A stretch of DNA of 64,000 nt from NCBI RefSeq assembly GCF_003130795.1, contig NZ_CP029352.1:722001-786000 (forward strand), in the 5' to 3' direction. The notes under the pieces were generated by a model. That model was not told where the DNA came from and ran no database searches. It worked only from the letters and a program-made list of their open reading frames with translations. Positions 17,074-27,887 of the stretch are shown here, piece after piece. Made by a program: the position numbers and the translations under genes. Source of the stretch: Azospirillum thermophilum. GTDB taxonomy: Bacteria; Pseudomonadota; Alphaproteobacteria; Azospirillales; Azospirillaceae. How positions within the stretch are numbered: position 1 is the first letter of the stretch; each line of letters opens with the position of its first letter.

Positions 17074-18999
17074 ATGGCCTTCCCGCCCCAGTTCCTGGAG
17101 GAGTTGCGCAGCCGTCTGGCGCTGTCGGACGTCGTGTCCAAGCGGATGCGCCTGATCCGGGCCGGCCGCGAGTACAAGGCCCCGTGCCCCTTCCACAACG
17201 AGAAGACGCCCTCCTTCTACGTCAACGACCAGAAGGGATTCTTCCACTGTTTCGGCTGCGGCGCCCACGGCGACATCATCGGCTTCGTGATGCGCCACGA
17301 CAATCTGGCCTTTCCCGAAGCGGTGGAGCTGCTGGCCGGGGAGGCGGGCCTGCAGGTCCCCCGGCCGACCGAGGAGGACCGGCACCGCTATGAGCGGCGC
17401 AAGACGCTGCATGACCTCGTGGAGCAGGCGGCCCGCTGGTTCGAGCATCAGCTCTACGCTCCCGCCGGACGCGCCGGGCTCGACTACCTGAAGCGGCGCG
17501 GGCTCGACCCCGACATCATCGCCCGCTTCCGCCTGGGCTTCGCCCCCGGCGACTCGGGCGCGTTGCGGCAGGTCCTGCTGAAGCAGGGCTTCTCCGACGA
17601 GGACATGATCACCGCCGGCCTGCTGAAGCAGCCGGAGGACGGCCGTGCCCCCTACAGCTTCTTCCGCAACCGCGTGATCTTCCCTGTGACCGACCGGCGC
17701 GGTCAGGTCGTGGCCTTCGGCGGGCGGATCCTGGAGGGGGACGGGCCGAAATACGTCAACACCTCCGACACGCCGCTCTTCCACAAGGGGACCCTGCTCT
17801 ACGGCCTGTCGCGCGCCCGGCAGGCGGCGGCGGACGGCAAGCCGGTGATCGTCGCCGAAGGCTATATGGACGTCATCGCGCTGGTCCGCGCCGGCTTCGA
17901 CGGGGCGGTGGCACCGCTCGGCACCGCCCTGACCGAAACCCAGGTGCAGGAGCTGTGGAAGCTGATTCCGGCGGACGAGAAGGTGCCCTTTCTCTGCTTC
18001 GACGGCGACAATGCCGGCCGGCGCGCGGCGTGGCGCGCGGTGGAGCGCATCCTGCCGCACCTCGCCCCCGGCCAATCCGCCCGCGTCGCCTTCCTGCCGG
18101 AGGGAGAGGACCCCGACAGCCTGATCAAGGTCCACGGCGCCCGGGCGATGCAGAATGTTCTGGAGGAGGCCATCCCCCTCTCCGATGCCGTCTGGCGGAT
18201 GGAGACGGAGGGGCGGCCGAGCGATACCCCGGAAGCGAAGGCGGCGGTCAAGGCGGCGCTCGAGGCGCGGGTCTCCACCATCGGTGATCGCGACGTGCAG
18301 TCCTTCTACCGCACCGAGATGCGCCGCCGGGTGGACGAGGCCTTTGCCCCGCCGCCGCGCCAGCGCTCCGGCTACGGGGCGGGCGGATGGGCTCCTGGTC
18401 CCTGGCAGCCTGGGCAGCGCCCCGGCCAGCCGCCGCGCCGCCATGTCGCAGGCATGCCCGGGCTGCGCACGGCGGCCCCGCCCGGCTACCGCCGCCGCCG
18501 CCCGGCCCAGCTCGCCAGCGCGCGGGAGCGTGTGCTTCTCGCCGTGCTGATCAACCATCCGGACCTGTTCGACGAGCTGGGCGAGCCGCTGGGACTGGTG
18601 CCGTTCGGCGATCCGGAGCTGGAAAAGCTGCGTTGCGCGGTCATTGAATGGCTTTCCGGCGATCAGAACCGCGACTCGGGACTTGACGCCGCAGCCCTTT
18701 GTCGCCACTTGTCATCCGCCGGCCATGAGGCGGTGGTTGGTACTCTGTTGTCCGAGGCGACTTATGTCCACGCGGGGTTCGCCCGCCCGGACGCGTCCCG
18801 AGAGGAGGCGCGGAAGGGATGGTGGCCTGCGTGGCAGCATCTGCATCACCGTCAGGTGATGGCGGATCTTCGGGAAGCGGAGGCGGCCCTGGCCCGGGAC
18901 AACAGCGAAGCGAACTTCGCGCGGGTCGTGGCTCTTCAACAGGAGGTCATAAAATCCGGAATGGGTATGACGGATGACAGTGACTTTGACGATACCTAG
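17074..18999 (+). CDS. dnaG: DNA primase
   Basis: A 641-aa primase that makes RNA primers at the replication fork. The N-terminal CHC2 zinc domain is complete (CPFHNEKTPSFYVNDQ then FHCFGCGAHGD, residues about 38-68). The catalytic TOPRIM core shows VIVAEGYMDVIAL (Glu) and LCFDGDNAGRRA (DxD-like metal site). A Pro/Gly/Arg-rich linker (about 425-480) leads to the C-terminal helicase-binding domain. Length is usual for the family. Followed by rpoD after 157 bp, the conserved macromolecular-synthesis order. Confidence 0.97.
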   Translation: MAFPPQFLEELRSRLALSDVVSKRMRLIRAGREYKAPCPFHNEKTPSFYVNDQKGFFHCFGCGAHGDIIGFVMRHDNLAFPEAVELLAGEAGLQVPRPTEEDRHRYERRKTLHDLVEQAARWFEHQLYAPAGRAGLDYLKRRGLDPDIIARFRLGFAPGDSGALRQVLLKQGFSDEDMITAGLLKQPEDGRAPYSFFRNRVIFPVTDRRGQVVAFGGRILEGDGPKYVNTSDTPLFHKGTLLYGLSRARQAAADGKPVIVAEGYMDVIALVRAGFDGAVAPLGTALTETQVQELWKLIPADEKVPFLCFDGDNAGRRAAWRAVERILPHLAPGQSARVAFLPEGEDPDSLIKVHGARAMQNVLEEAIPLSDAVWRMETEGRPSDTPEAKAAVKAALEARVSTIGDRDVQSFYRTEMRRRVDEAFAPPPRQRSGYGAGGWAPGPWQPGQRPGQPPRRHVAGMPGLRTAAPPGYRRRRPAQLASARERVLLAVLINHPDLFDELGEPLGLVPFGDPELEKLRCAVIEWLSGDQNRDSGLDAAALCRHLSSAGHEAVVGTLLSEATYVHAGFARPDASREEARKGWWPAWQHLHHRQVMADLREAEAALARDNSEANFARVVALQQEVIKSGMGMTDDSDFDDT

Positions 19000-19156
19000 C
19001 TGTTAAGGCGGCTGGGACACGATGTTGGAGACCAGGGCCGGACGTCAGGTTCGGGGATGGTACCACAGCCGGGGTCACGAGGGGCGGGCGGCGCGAAACC
19101 GCGGCCGGGCGCACCTTGTCTTTTTTCTAATGGGGTAATGCGGGGGCACCGATCGC

Positions 19157-21133
<1,977 letters not shown>

Positions 21134-21161
21134 TCCGGGCAGAGTGCTGAAACGAAGAAGC

Positions 21162-21189
21162 GGGGACCTTGACGGGTCCCCGTTTTTTT
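21162..21189 (+). terminator. Rho-independent terminator after rpoD
   Basis: GGGGACC (21162-21168), loop TTGACG, GGTCCCC (21175-21181), then seven T (21183-21189). A textbook intrinsic terminator, placed to end the dnaG-rpoD transcript. Confidence 0.93.
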
Positions 21190-21290
21190 GTGTCCGCTAC
21201 CGTGGTTGTGCTGATCCAAATCGCCGCGGTTGCGGAACGGAGTTGCAAAGCGGGGGCCTCCTGTCGCAAATTCGCCTTCCCTTGGGATAT

Positions 21291-21366
21291 GGGCCTGTAG
21301 TTCAGCGGTTAGAACGCGCCGCTCATAACGGTGTTGTCGTCGGTTCGAATCCGGCCGGGCCCACCA
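21291..21366 (+). tRNA. tRNA with CAU anticodon (Ile2 or Met)
   Basis: 76 nt including an encoded CCA. The acceptor stem GGGCCTG pairs with CGGGCCC, allowing one G-T; D arm GTTC-AGCGGTTA-GAAC; anticodon arm CGCCG-CTCATAA-CGGTG with one non-Watson-Crick pair, anticodon CAT; T arm GTCGG-TTCGAAT-CCGGC. CAU tRNAs can be initiator Met, elongator Met or Ile2 (lysidine-modified). The first acceptor pair is complementary, so it is not an initiator. The overall shape is closer to Ile2, but I cannot prove this without comparison. Its 3' end is the integration site of the island. Confidence 0.9.
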
Positions 21367-21368
21367 AC
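21346..21368 (+). repeat. attL: 23-bp direct repeat in tRNA 3' end
   Basis: From CGAAT in the T loop through CCGGCCGGGCCCACCAAC, identical to 57249-57271. It covers the tRNA 3' end, CCA and two further bases, the usual core for tyrosine-integrase islands. The integrase gene starts 96 bp later. Confidence 0.88.
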
Positions 21369-21464
21369 TTACATCCAACACGTTGGAAACTCTGAAGCCC
21401 TTGCAGCGCAAGGGCTTCACTGCTATTCGGCCTGCTAGATTCCTGTTAGATCGCGGGTGAGGAG

Positions 21465-23051
21465 ATGGCTGGCTCGACGCACCGTACGAAGGTCGATGGT
21501 CTGTGGGTTTTCCAACTGGCCATCCCGGCCGATTGCCGTGAGGAGTTGGCCCGCCGCTTCCCTGAGGAGTACAGGGGGCAAAAGGTCATCCGCCGTAGCC
21601 TGGGCACCGGCAATGCCCGTGAGGCTGAGGTCAAGGTGCGCGAGCACCTCGACAAGTGGCGTAGCCGGATCGACGCCATCAGGGGGCCGAGGAACCCGGA
21701 GAAGCTGACCCCGCTCCAACTTGCCGCTGTCGAGGAGCTACGGTCGTTGGGGTATCATATTTCACTCGATAGCGAGCCGGACCACGAAGGAGCAGTGCCC
21801 GCGCCTCCTGCCGAATCAGCGCGGACCTTCCGCGAGCTTGAGCGAGGGTTCGCGGAACGTCGGTACGCCTACGCCCACGGAAAGATGGTTGAGAAGCTGG
21901 CCGCCGCCGGCCTGGACCTTGATCCTGATGTTGCGCTCGAAGGGGAGCGCCAGCGGATCGCCGCGCGCCTGGACGCGGTCGAGCGCGCCGCATCAGTGGT
22001 TGCCGGCGATGTGGCTGTGAATAGGCCCTCGGCCTTCGCGACCATGGACACACTGTTCGAGCGCTGGAAGCGCGAAGCGCGCCCGACCGTCAGTTCGATT
22101 CAGGAATGTGAATTCAGTGTTCGTCGCTGGCGCGAAATGCACGGTTCGGTGGCTGTGGATCGAATCACCAAGCCGATGGTCCGTGCGTTCCGCGACGCGA
22201 TGCTGTCATTTCCGACCCGCCTGAGCAACGGGGAGGCGGCTCTACCGCTCCAGACAATACTGGACAAATACCAAGACAAGGACGTGCCGCGGGCTTCCAT
22301 CGCGTCGGCGCGTAAGCGGTTAAGCTTCATCAAGACGCTGCTGTCTACCGCCGTCGATACCGGCCTAATCCCGGAAAGCCCAGCCGAGGGCGTTCGGATC
22401 AAAGACGACGGCGCGAAGCCTGGGCAGGAGCGGCGGGCCTTCACGGTTGCCGAGTTGAAGATCATCACCGACAGGCTTGCGGACCAGGACGAATCGTTCC
22501 GTTGGGTGACGCTGCTGGGCATCTACACCGGCTGCCGCCTTGGTGAACTCGTCCAGTTGGAGGCGGCCGACGCGCGCGTCGAGGACGGCGTGACCTTCAT
22601 CGACATCAACGCGGCCGGCGGCAAGTCGATCAAGACTGGCTCGTCCATTCGTCGTGTTCCGCTGCACCCCGACATCCGTAACGCCTTCCTGGCGTTCGTG
22701 GAAGGCAAAAAGGGGCGGCTGTTTCCGGACATCAGGCCGGGAACCAACGGCGATATCACCGACCTGATTTCCAAGCGTTTCAACTACTGGCGCAAACGGG
22801 TCGGGCTGACAGGGCAGGGGCTCTGCTTCCACTCGTTAAGGCACAGCTTTAAGGATCGGTGCCGCGAGGCCGGAATCGCCGAAGAAGTTCATGATGCGCT
22901 GACCGGTCATGCCGGGGGCGGCGTTGGCCGAAGGTACGGTGGCCGTCCGCCGTTGAAGGTGCTGGCCGAAGCGGTCGCCAAGCTCCAGTTCCCCAATGAA
23001 TTACTTCAAGAACACGTTGAAGTTAATCGGTCTAAGTCCAAAACGTCATAA
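21465..23051 (+). CDS. Tyrosine site-specific integrase of the island
   Basis: A 528-aa integrase. The N-terminal part ([20 protein letters not shown]) is a DUF6538-like arm domain found in many island integrases; a SAM-like core-binding region is in the middle (about 195-290). The catalytic domain shows Arg in [15 protein letters not shown], a beta-hairpin Lys ([20 protein letters not shown]), His-x-x-Arg in [21 protein letters not shown] and a terminal Tyr in RRYGG. It would recombine attP with the tRNA 3' end. It sits immediately inside attL and reads away from the tRNA, the usual layout. Confidence 0.95.
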   Translation: MAGSTHRTKVDGLWVFQLAIPADCREELARRFPEEYRGQKVIRRSLGTGNAREAEVKVREHLDKWRSRIDAIRGPRNPEKLTPLQLAAVEELRSLGYHISLDSEPDHEGAVPAPPAESARTFRELERGFAERRYAYAHGKMVEKLAAAGLDLDPDVALEGERQRIAARLDAVERAASVVAGDVAVNRPSAFATMDTLFERWKREARPTVSSIQECEFSVRRWREMHGSVAVDRITKPMVRAFRDAMLSFPTRLSNGEAALPLQTILDKYQDKDVPRASIASARKRLSFIKTLLSTAVDTGLIPESPAEGVRIKDDGAKPGQERRAFTVAELKIITDRLADQDESFRWVTLLGIYTGCRLGELVQLEAADARVEDGVTFIDINAAGGKSIKTGSSIRRVPLHPDIRNAFLAFVEGKKGRLFPDIRPGTNGDITDLISKRFNYWRKRVGLTGQGLCFHSLRHSFKDRCREAGIAEEVHDALTGHAGGGVGRRYGGRPPLKVLAEAVAKLQFPNELLQEHVEVNRSKSKTS

Positions 23052-23212
23052 GGTTGCGGACTCGCCGCTGATTAGTCATGCTGGGCGCGCAAAAGGAAAC
23101 CGCCGCGTTGGCGCGCGGCGGAATCCGGATAACAACATGAGGGCTTGCTGGTGCCCCGAATCTATGCCGGAACGGCATTGGGTGCAAGTCCTCGCAGCGA
23201 GAGCTTGCCCCG

Positions 23213-26200
23213 ATGGTCGCACTGCCTGGACCTCACCCCTATCTTGCCGACGACGGGCCGCTCCCCGCCCAGCGAGCCGAGGAAGCCGCCCGCCGCTACT
23301 TCGAGGACGCTGTTGACAAGGTGCGCAACGCTGCCAGCGGCAGCAGAAACAACACCCTGAGTTCCTGCGCCTACGCGGTCGGCCGGCTGGTCGGCGGCGG
23401 CTACATCAGCGAGAGCGAAGCCCGCTCGGCCCTGGAGGCCGCTGCGCAGTTCGCCGCGATGCCGGCCCGAGAGGCGCATGCCACCATCACCAGAGCCCTC
23501 GCGCGTGGCGCCGCCAAGCCGCGCGATCTGGAAGCCGAGCGCGGTGAGCGGCGGGGCCAGCGCCGGGCGACCAGTGCGCCACGGCCGGCACCCGCACCGT
23601 TCAAACAGCCCGCACCGACCAAACCGGCCGGCCCGCCGGTCACGGTGCCGCACCTCGACGACGCGCCGGCCATGTGGGCGATGAGCGTCGCTGTGGACGC
23701 CGCTGCCGACCGTCGTGATGTCCGCTATCTGGTGCGCCGGGCCTTGCGGCCGGACACGTCTGCTGTCCGCTACCAACCCTATTGGAAATCACTGTTTTAT
23801 CCGTATCGGTTGCCGGGTGGCGCCATCCAGGCGGGCCAGCGCCTTCCGTTGACGGAGGACGGCGGATTCGCCGACCCTCGCAAACGCCCCTTCACACGCG
23901 GCGAACTCCTCAACTCCCTGTTCGTCATCGAGGCCACCGTCGAAGACGGCCCGTCCGTTCTGTGCGATGGACCAGAGGACGCCCTGGCCTGCTATCAGGC
24001 GACTGGCTGGCGCTGCTTCGGCTCGGGCGGCAAAAATCGCTTCCGCCACGTCGCCGACCACCTTCAGCCCGGCGACGTGCTGATCTATGTCCGCGACCGC
24101 GACAACACCGACAACGCCGAATACGAACCCATTGAGCGTGCCTGCCGGGCGAAGCAGATCACGGCCATTGCCCTTGACCCGCCCGACCACCTGTTGCTGG
24201 ACGGTAAGCCGGTGAAGGACGTGAACGACGTGCTGCGCGCCGCGGGCAACGAGGCCGTGCGGACGTGGCTGGAGGGGGCGCTTGCCGCCGCCCAGCCGGC
24301 CGGGGAGGCGCTGAACGACAACGGCGTGCGCGCACCTGACCCCCAGCCGTCACCAGAGCCCCCCGACGATGCGGACGAGCCGCACCACGGGCCGGTGCCT
24401 GCCTACTTCCCGGCGCCCACCGAGCCACGCGAGGCCGCGCTGGCGCGCCTGCGGCGGACCGTCGCCGAGTTCTTTGAGGCCACTACCGGCCCGGCGGCGG
24501 CCCGTGCGGAGTTTGAGCGCCGCCGCATCGCCGGCATCAAGGACGAGATGGAGCCCTGGGAAAAGGGCGCGGCGACCAAGCGAATCACCGCGGAGGTGTG
24601 CGCCGAGTTCGGCGTTGCCGACCTGCACCAGCCGGGCCGCCGGCTGTTTCTGACGGGCGGGAACGCCTGCAAAGCCGCTGCCGAGGAGGTTGCGGCCATC
24701 CGTTTACCGCTGTCCGTTTGGTGGCTGGCGCCGTCGCTGCGGGCCGCCGAAGCGCGCGCCGCCTCTTACCGCAAGATCGCAGGCCCCGACAGCCTGCCTG
24801 CCTACATAGTGCGTGGGCGCACCGCCCAGGACCCGAGGAATCGCAAGGTAACCATGTGCCGGCGGCCGGATGTTGCCTACAAGGCTGCCGAGTCCGGACT
24901 GTCCGTAAGGGAGAAGGTCTGCCCCGACTGCCAGTATCGGGATAGCTGTGGCTACTTGCGGCAGGACCGCGAGATCGCGGCCATGGGTGGGCGGGGCGTG
25001 TTCATCGCCAATCACAACTACGGATTCCTGCCGGGGTGCCCGGCCCCTATGCCGCATCTGGTGGTCGCCGACGAATCAATGATCCAAGTCGCCTACACGC
25101 GGCTGATCGTCGACCCGGCTGCGCTGGAGACCATGACGTGGCTTGGCGGCAGGTTGGACGAGGGATTCCCATTCAGGCGCGTGCTGGACGGTACGCGCAA
25201 GGCGTTGACCGGGCCGAATGCGCTGGAGCGACTGCGCACCATGGTGAAGCGCGGCGATATCGAAATCGCCGCCAGCATCCTCGAACGGACCGCCACGGGC
25301 GAGGCGGGCAAGGCTGTTGATGACGGTGGTGGCGACCCCGTGATCGTCGAACGTCTCGATGCGGTGGAGCGGCGTCACGCCTTGAAGATCGCCCGCCTGT
25401 TGCGTCTCGTCGCCAACGAGTTCGACCAGCCGCGCGCCACGTTCAACGCGGTCCGATTCGACTCTGAGTACCCGGTCAAAGTGGACGGGGAGGTGAAGCG
25501 CCTGCCGCGCATCCTGGGGTTCGTCGGGCGTGAACTGAGCCTGCCGCAACAGGTGCCGATTCTGCACCTGGACAGCACGGGGAACCCCCGGATCGTCCGA
25601 AAGATCTTCGGTGAGGACATCGAGCACGTTCATGTGCCCGTCGAGCGCCTAGGGGCAGTGGTCGGGACCACCGGGAAGAACTACGCCCGCCAGAGCATCA
25701 TCGGCACCGACGCCGCCGGCCGTGAACTGCGGCCGGACGAAGCAGATCGGCTGTGCCGCGAGATCATGGCCGTTCGCGAAGCGCTGCCGGGCGAAACCAT
25801 CGTCTCGGGCAACAAGGACGTGATCGAACACCTGACGGACAAGTATGGGCTGCCGATGCAGTCCTCTGATTGGTTTGGCGCTGTGCGCGGCATGGGGGCC
25901 GACGACGCGGTGTCGGCCCTGGTGGTCGGCCGCGACCAGCCGTCCACCACCGATGCCGAGGACATGGCCCGGCCGTTTCTGGCGGATGACCCCATGCCGC
26001 TGATCCACGCCGACGCCTACATGAAGGAGGTGCGTGGCCGCCGCATGAGCGACGGCAGCGTGGTGGCGGTCACCGTCGAGGTTCACCCCGACTACCGCGT
26101 CCAAGACATGCTGGAGCAGGTGCGGGAGGCTGAGATCGTCCAGGCGATGGACCGGGTAGCACCGACCAACGGCGCGCGGATGGTGGTGCTGATGAACAAC

Positions 26201-26917
26201 CTCGTCCTCGACGTGACCTACGACAAATGCGTCCGTCACGCCGAACTGGTCGCGGGCGGGGCGCGGTGGGAGCGGGCACTGGCGATGCGGGGGGTGCTGC
26301 CGCTCAAGCCGGCGGAGATGCACCGCATCTGGCCGAATCTGTGGGAGTCCGAACGGTCCGCGAAGTGGGAGATCGCCGAGAAGGTCGGTCCGGTCTGGGA
26401 GCGCTTCACTGGACAGGATTCTCAAATAATAGAATTTCATTTGGAAAACCTGTCCAGTGAAGGGGTGGTCGGAGTCAGCTACCGGCCGGTGGGTCAGCGT
26501 GGCGGCCCGCCTACCAGGGCGCTGGTGGACCTGCGTCGTCACCCCGACCCCGCCGCCGCGCTGGCCGATCTGCTGGAGGTGGCCGTCACCGTGGTGGACA
26601 TGCCGACCACGGCCGCGCCGAAGGCCGGCGTGGCGCCCGTGGTGGAGCCTGTGGCGGACGTGGCGCCCGTAGCGCAGTCCGTTGCCGCGCCGCTGCCGGC
26701 CGGGCCGGGGCTGATCGGCGAGCCGCCCATCGTTACCGTGGCGCCGCCGCCTGAGCTGTGGGGCGGCTGGGCGACGGAGGCAGAGGACCCGTTGGCGGGT
26801 GTCGAGGCGCCGGAGGACGTAGAGCGGGCGGCGCTGCAGGAGTTCGACGTGGGGTTCGTGGATGCGGTGGGGGATGAGGAGGCGTGGGCGTTCCCTGACC
26901 CTGTGCCGATCATCTAA
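23213..26917 (+). CDS. Large primase/helicase-like mobile-element protein
   Basis: A 1234-aa protein. Residues about 245-330 look like a Toprim-type primase domain (SVLCDGPEDALACYQATGW, then LIYVRDRDNTDN and VKDVNDVLRAAG), as in plasmid and phage primases. Residues about 470-625 contain a possible degenerate P-loop (FLTGGNACKA), a four-Cys cluster (MCRRPDV, then VCPDCQYRDSCGYLRQ) and a DEAD-like VVADESM, reminiscent of DinG-type iron-sulphur helicases. The rest is unassigned, and the C-terminal about 120 residues are Val/Pro/Ala-rich. It is probably the island's replication protein. Domain boundaries are my reading; alternatively it is a defence-type helicase. Confidence 0.65.
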   Translation: MVALPGPHPYLADDGPLPAQRAEEAARRYFEDAVDKVRNAASGSRNNTLSSCAYAVGRLVGGGYISESEARSALEAAAQFAAMPAREAHATITRALARGAAKPRDLEAERGERRGQRRATSAPRPAPAPFKQPAPTKPAGPPVTVPHLDDAPAMWAMSVAVDAAADRRDVRYLVRRALRPDTSAVRYQPYWKSLFYPYRLPGGAIQAGQRLPLTEDGGFADPRKRPFTRGELLNSLFVIEATVEDGPSVLCDGPEDALACYQATGWRCFGSGGKNRFRHVADHLQPGDVLIYVRDRDNTDNAEYEPIERACRAKQITAIALDPPDHLLLDGKPVKDVNDVLRAAGNEAVRTWLEGALAAAQPAGEALNDNGVRAPDPQPSPEPPDDADEPHHGPVPAYFPAPTEPREAALARLRRTVAEFFEATTGPAAARAEFERRRIAGIKDEMEPWEKGAATKRITAEVCAEFGVADLHQPGRRLFLTGGNACKAAAEEVAAIRLPLSVWWLAPSLRAAEARAASYRKIAGPDSLPAYIVRGRTAQDPRNRKVTMCRRPDVAYKAAESGLSVREKVCPDCQYRDSCGYLRQDREIAAMGGRGVFIANHNYGFLPGCPAPMPHLVVADESMIQVAYTRLIVDPAALETMTWLGGRLDEGFPFRRVLDGTRKALTGPNALERLRTMVKRGDIEIAASILERTATGEAGKAVDDGGGDPVIVERLDAVERRHALKIARLLRLVANEFDQPRATFNAVRFDSEYPVKVDGEVKRLPRILGFVGRELSLPQQVPILHLDSTGNPRIVRKIFGEDIEHVHVPVERLGAVVGTTGKNYARQSIIGTDAAGRELRPDEADRLCREIMAVREALPGETIVSGNKDVIEHLTDKYGLPMQSSDWFGAVRGMGADDAVSALVVGRDQPSTTDAEDMARPFLADDPMPLIHADAYMKEVRGRRMSDGSVVAVTVEVHPDYRVQDMLEQVREAEIVQAMDRVAPTNGARMVVLMNNLVLDVTYDKCVRHAELVAGGARWERALAMRGVLPLKPAEMHRIWPNLWESERSAKWEIAEKVGPVWERFTGQDSQIIEFHLENLSSEGVVGVSYRPVGQRGGPPTRALVDLRRHPDPAAALADLLEVAVTVVDMPTTAAPKAGVAPVVEPVADVAPVAQSVAAPLPAGPGLIGEPPIVTVAPPPELWGGWATEAEDPLAGVEAPEDVERAALQEFDVGFVDAVGDEEAWAFPDPVPII

Positions 26918-26952
26918 TCGGTTGCATTAAAAACGGAGAAAATCAACAATTA

Positions 26953-26980
26953 GGCGCGGCAAAAAATCGGAAGCCGCGCC
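26953..26980. terminator. Inverted repeat after the primase-like gene
   Basis: GGCGCGGC (26953-26960) and GCCGCGCC (26973-26980) form an 8-bp perfect stem with an A-rich loop, 36 bp after the stop. No strong U run follows, so terminator status is likely but not certain. The rest of 26918-27135 is AT-rich with no gene seen. Confidence 0.5.
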
Positions 26981-27135
26981 CTTCTTAGAAGGTCCGTGTT
27001 GGTAGATTTTTTGTATTTATAATATGACGTAGTACATTTTATTATGAGTATCTGCAGCATTTATTCTCGACGGCTTTATAAGCGCGTTGGGTCCGTCTTT
27101 TGATAGAGCGGGCTGGTAGCCCAAAATGACAACGG

Positions 27136-27164
27136 TTGACAAAGGGGGGCGTTGTGCATATGTT
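27136..27164 (+). promoter_or_regulatory. Near-consensus sigma-70 promoter
   Basis: TTGACA (27136-27141), 17-bp spacer, TATGTT (27159-27164). The -35 matches consensus and the -10 matches four of six. Transcription would start near 27171, about 180 bp ahead of the HTH gene and immediately before the hairpin at 27174. Confidence 0.6.
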
Positions 27165-27173
27165 TTGATGCAG

Positions 27174-27210
27174 AGGCCGTGTGTCCGCATTTTGCGGGCC
27201 ACGGCCTTTT
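27174..27210 (+). terminator. Strong hairpin with T run in the HTH gene leader
   Basis: AGGCCGTG (27174-27181) pairs with CACGGCCT (27200-27207), with an inner CCGC/GCGG stem and T-rich loop, then TTTT (27207-27210). It starts a few bases after the predicted transcription start, so it is either an attenuator of the downstream HTH gene or the end of a very short RNA. Confidence 0.6.
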
Positions 27211-27348
27211 CCGTTCCGGCATACTGGCATGCCGGATCGCCCCTGAAATCGTTGCAATACCTGCGCACCTCGATCTGGGTGCGCCAGCCCCGCCAAGCCG
27301 AGCCTCGTCAGGATCGGTGTCGCGACCTCGCGCATAAGGATTTAGGCG

Positions 27349-27663
27349 ATGGAGCAGTTGATCGACCGTGATTACTACGCCCTCAAGGACATCGCCGAAT
27401 ATTACGGCATGAGCGAGCGCACGGTGCGACGCTGGGTCGATGCCGGTGACCTGCCAGCGGTCCTCGTCGGTGGCTCCCTGCGGATTCCGCGAAACTCGTT
27501 GTACGCCTTCGACGCGAAGGTCCGCGCGAGCCGCCCCCGGAAGCGAACAAAAGGGACGGCCTCATCCAGTCACTCGACGATCACCATGACCACCGGCATG
27601 ACGCCGGCCATCCCGCTTCCGCCGGTTGAAGAAGCTCGACGTCGGACCAGCGCCAAAAACTGA
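27349..27663 (+). CDS. Excisionase-like HTH DNA-binding protein
   Basis: A 104-aa protein. Residues about 7-52 form a MerR/excisionase-type winged helix (YYALKDIAEYYGMSERTVRR then DLPAVLVGGSLRIPR), the classic helix-turn-helix plus wing arrangement used by Xis and AlpA-like proteins. The remaining 50 residues are basic and low-complexity. It likely controls excision or transcription of the recombinase pair that follows. 27664-27887 has no gene. Its promoter and attenuator lie upstream (27136-27210). Confidence 0.8.
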   Translation: MEQLIDRDYYALKDIAEYYGMSERTVRRWVDAGDLPAVLVGGSLRIPRNSLYAFDAKVRASRPRKRTKGTASSSHSTITMTTGMTPAIPLPPVEEARRRTSAKN

Positions 27664-27887
27664 TGCCGAGGCGACGGTCACTCCCTGTCACCCAATGTCA
27701 TTGATTATCATTCAGTTTTTGGCACGTCGGGAAAGCTGTCCAAACACGGTGGGGGCTTTTGCCAGGACCGTTTTCCCGAAATCAGCGCACTGACACTGCC
27801 TGGCATCCCGTGACAGCGCCTGCCGTGGGCAGAGTCGCCCGAGTCACGGCTCGTGCCGCCTAACCCATCAACACAAAGGAGTAGCAC

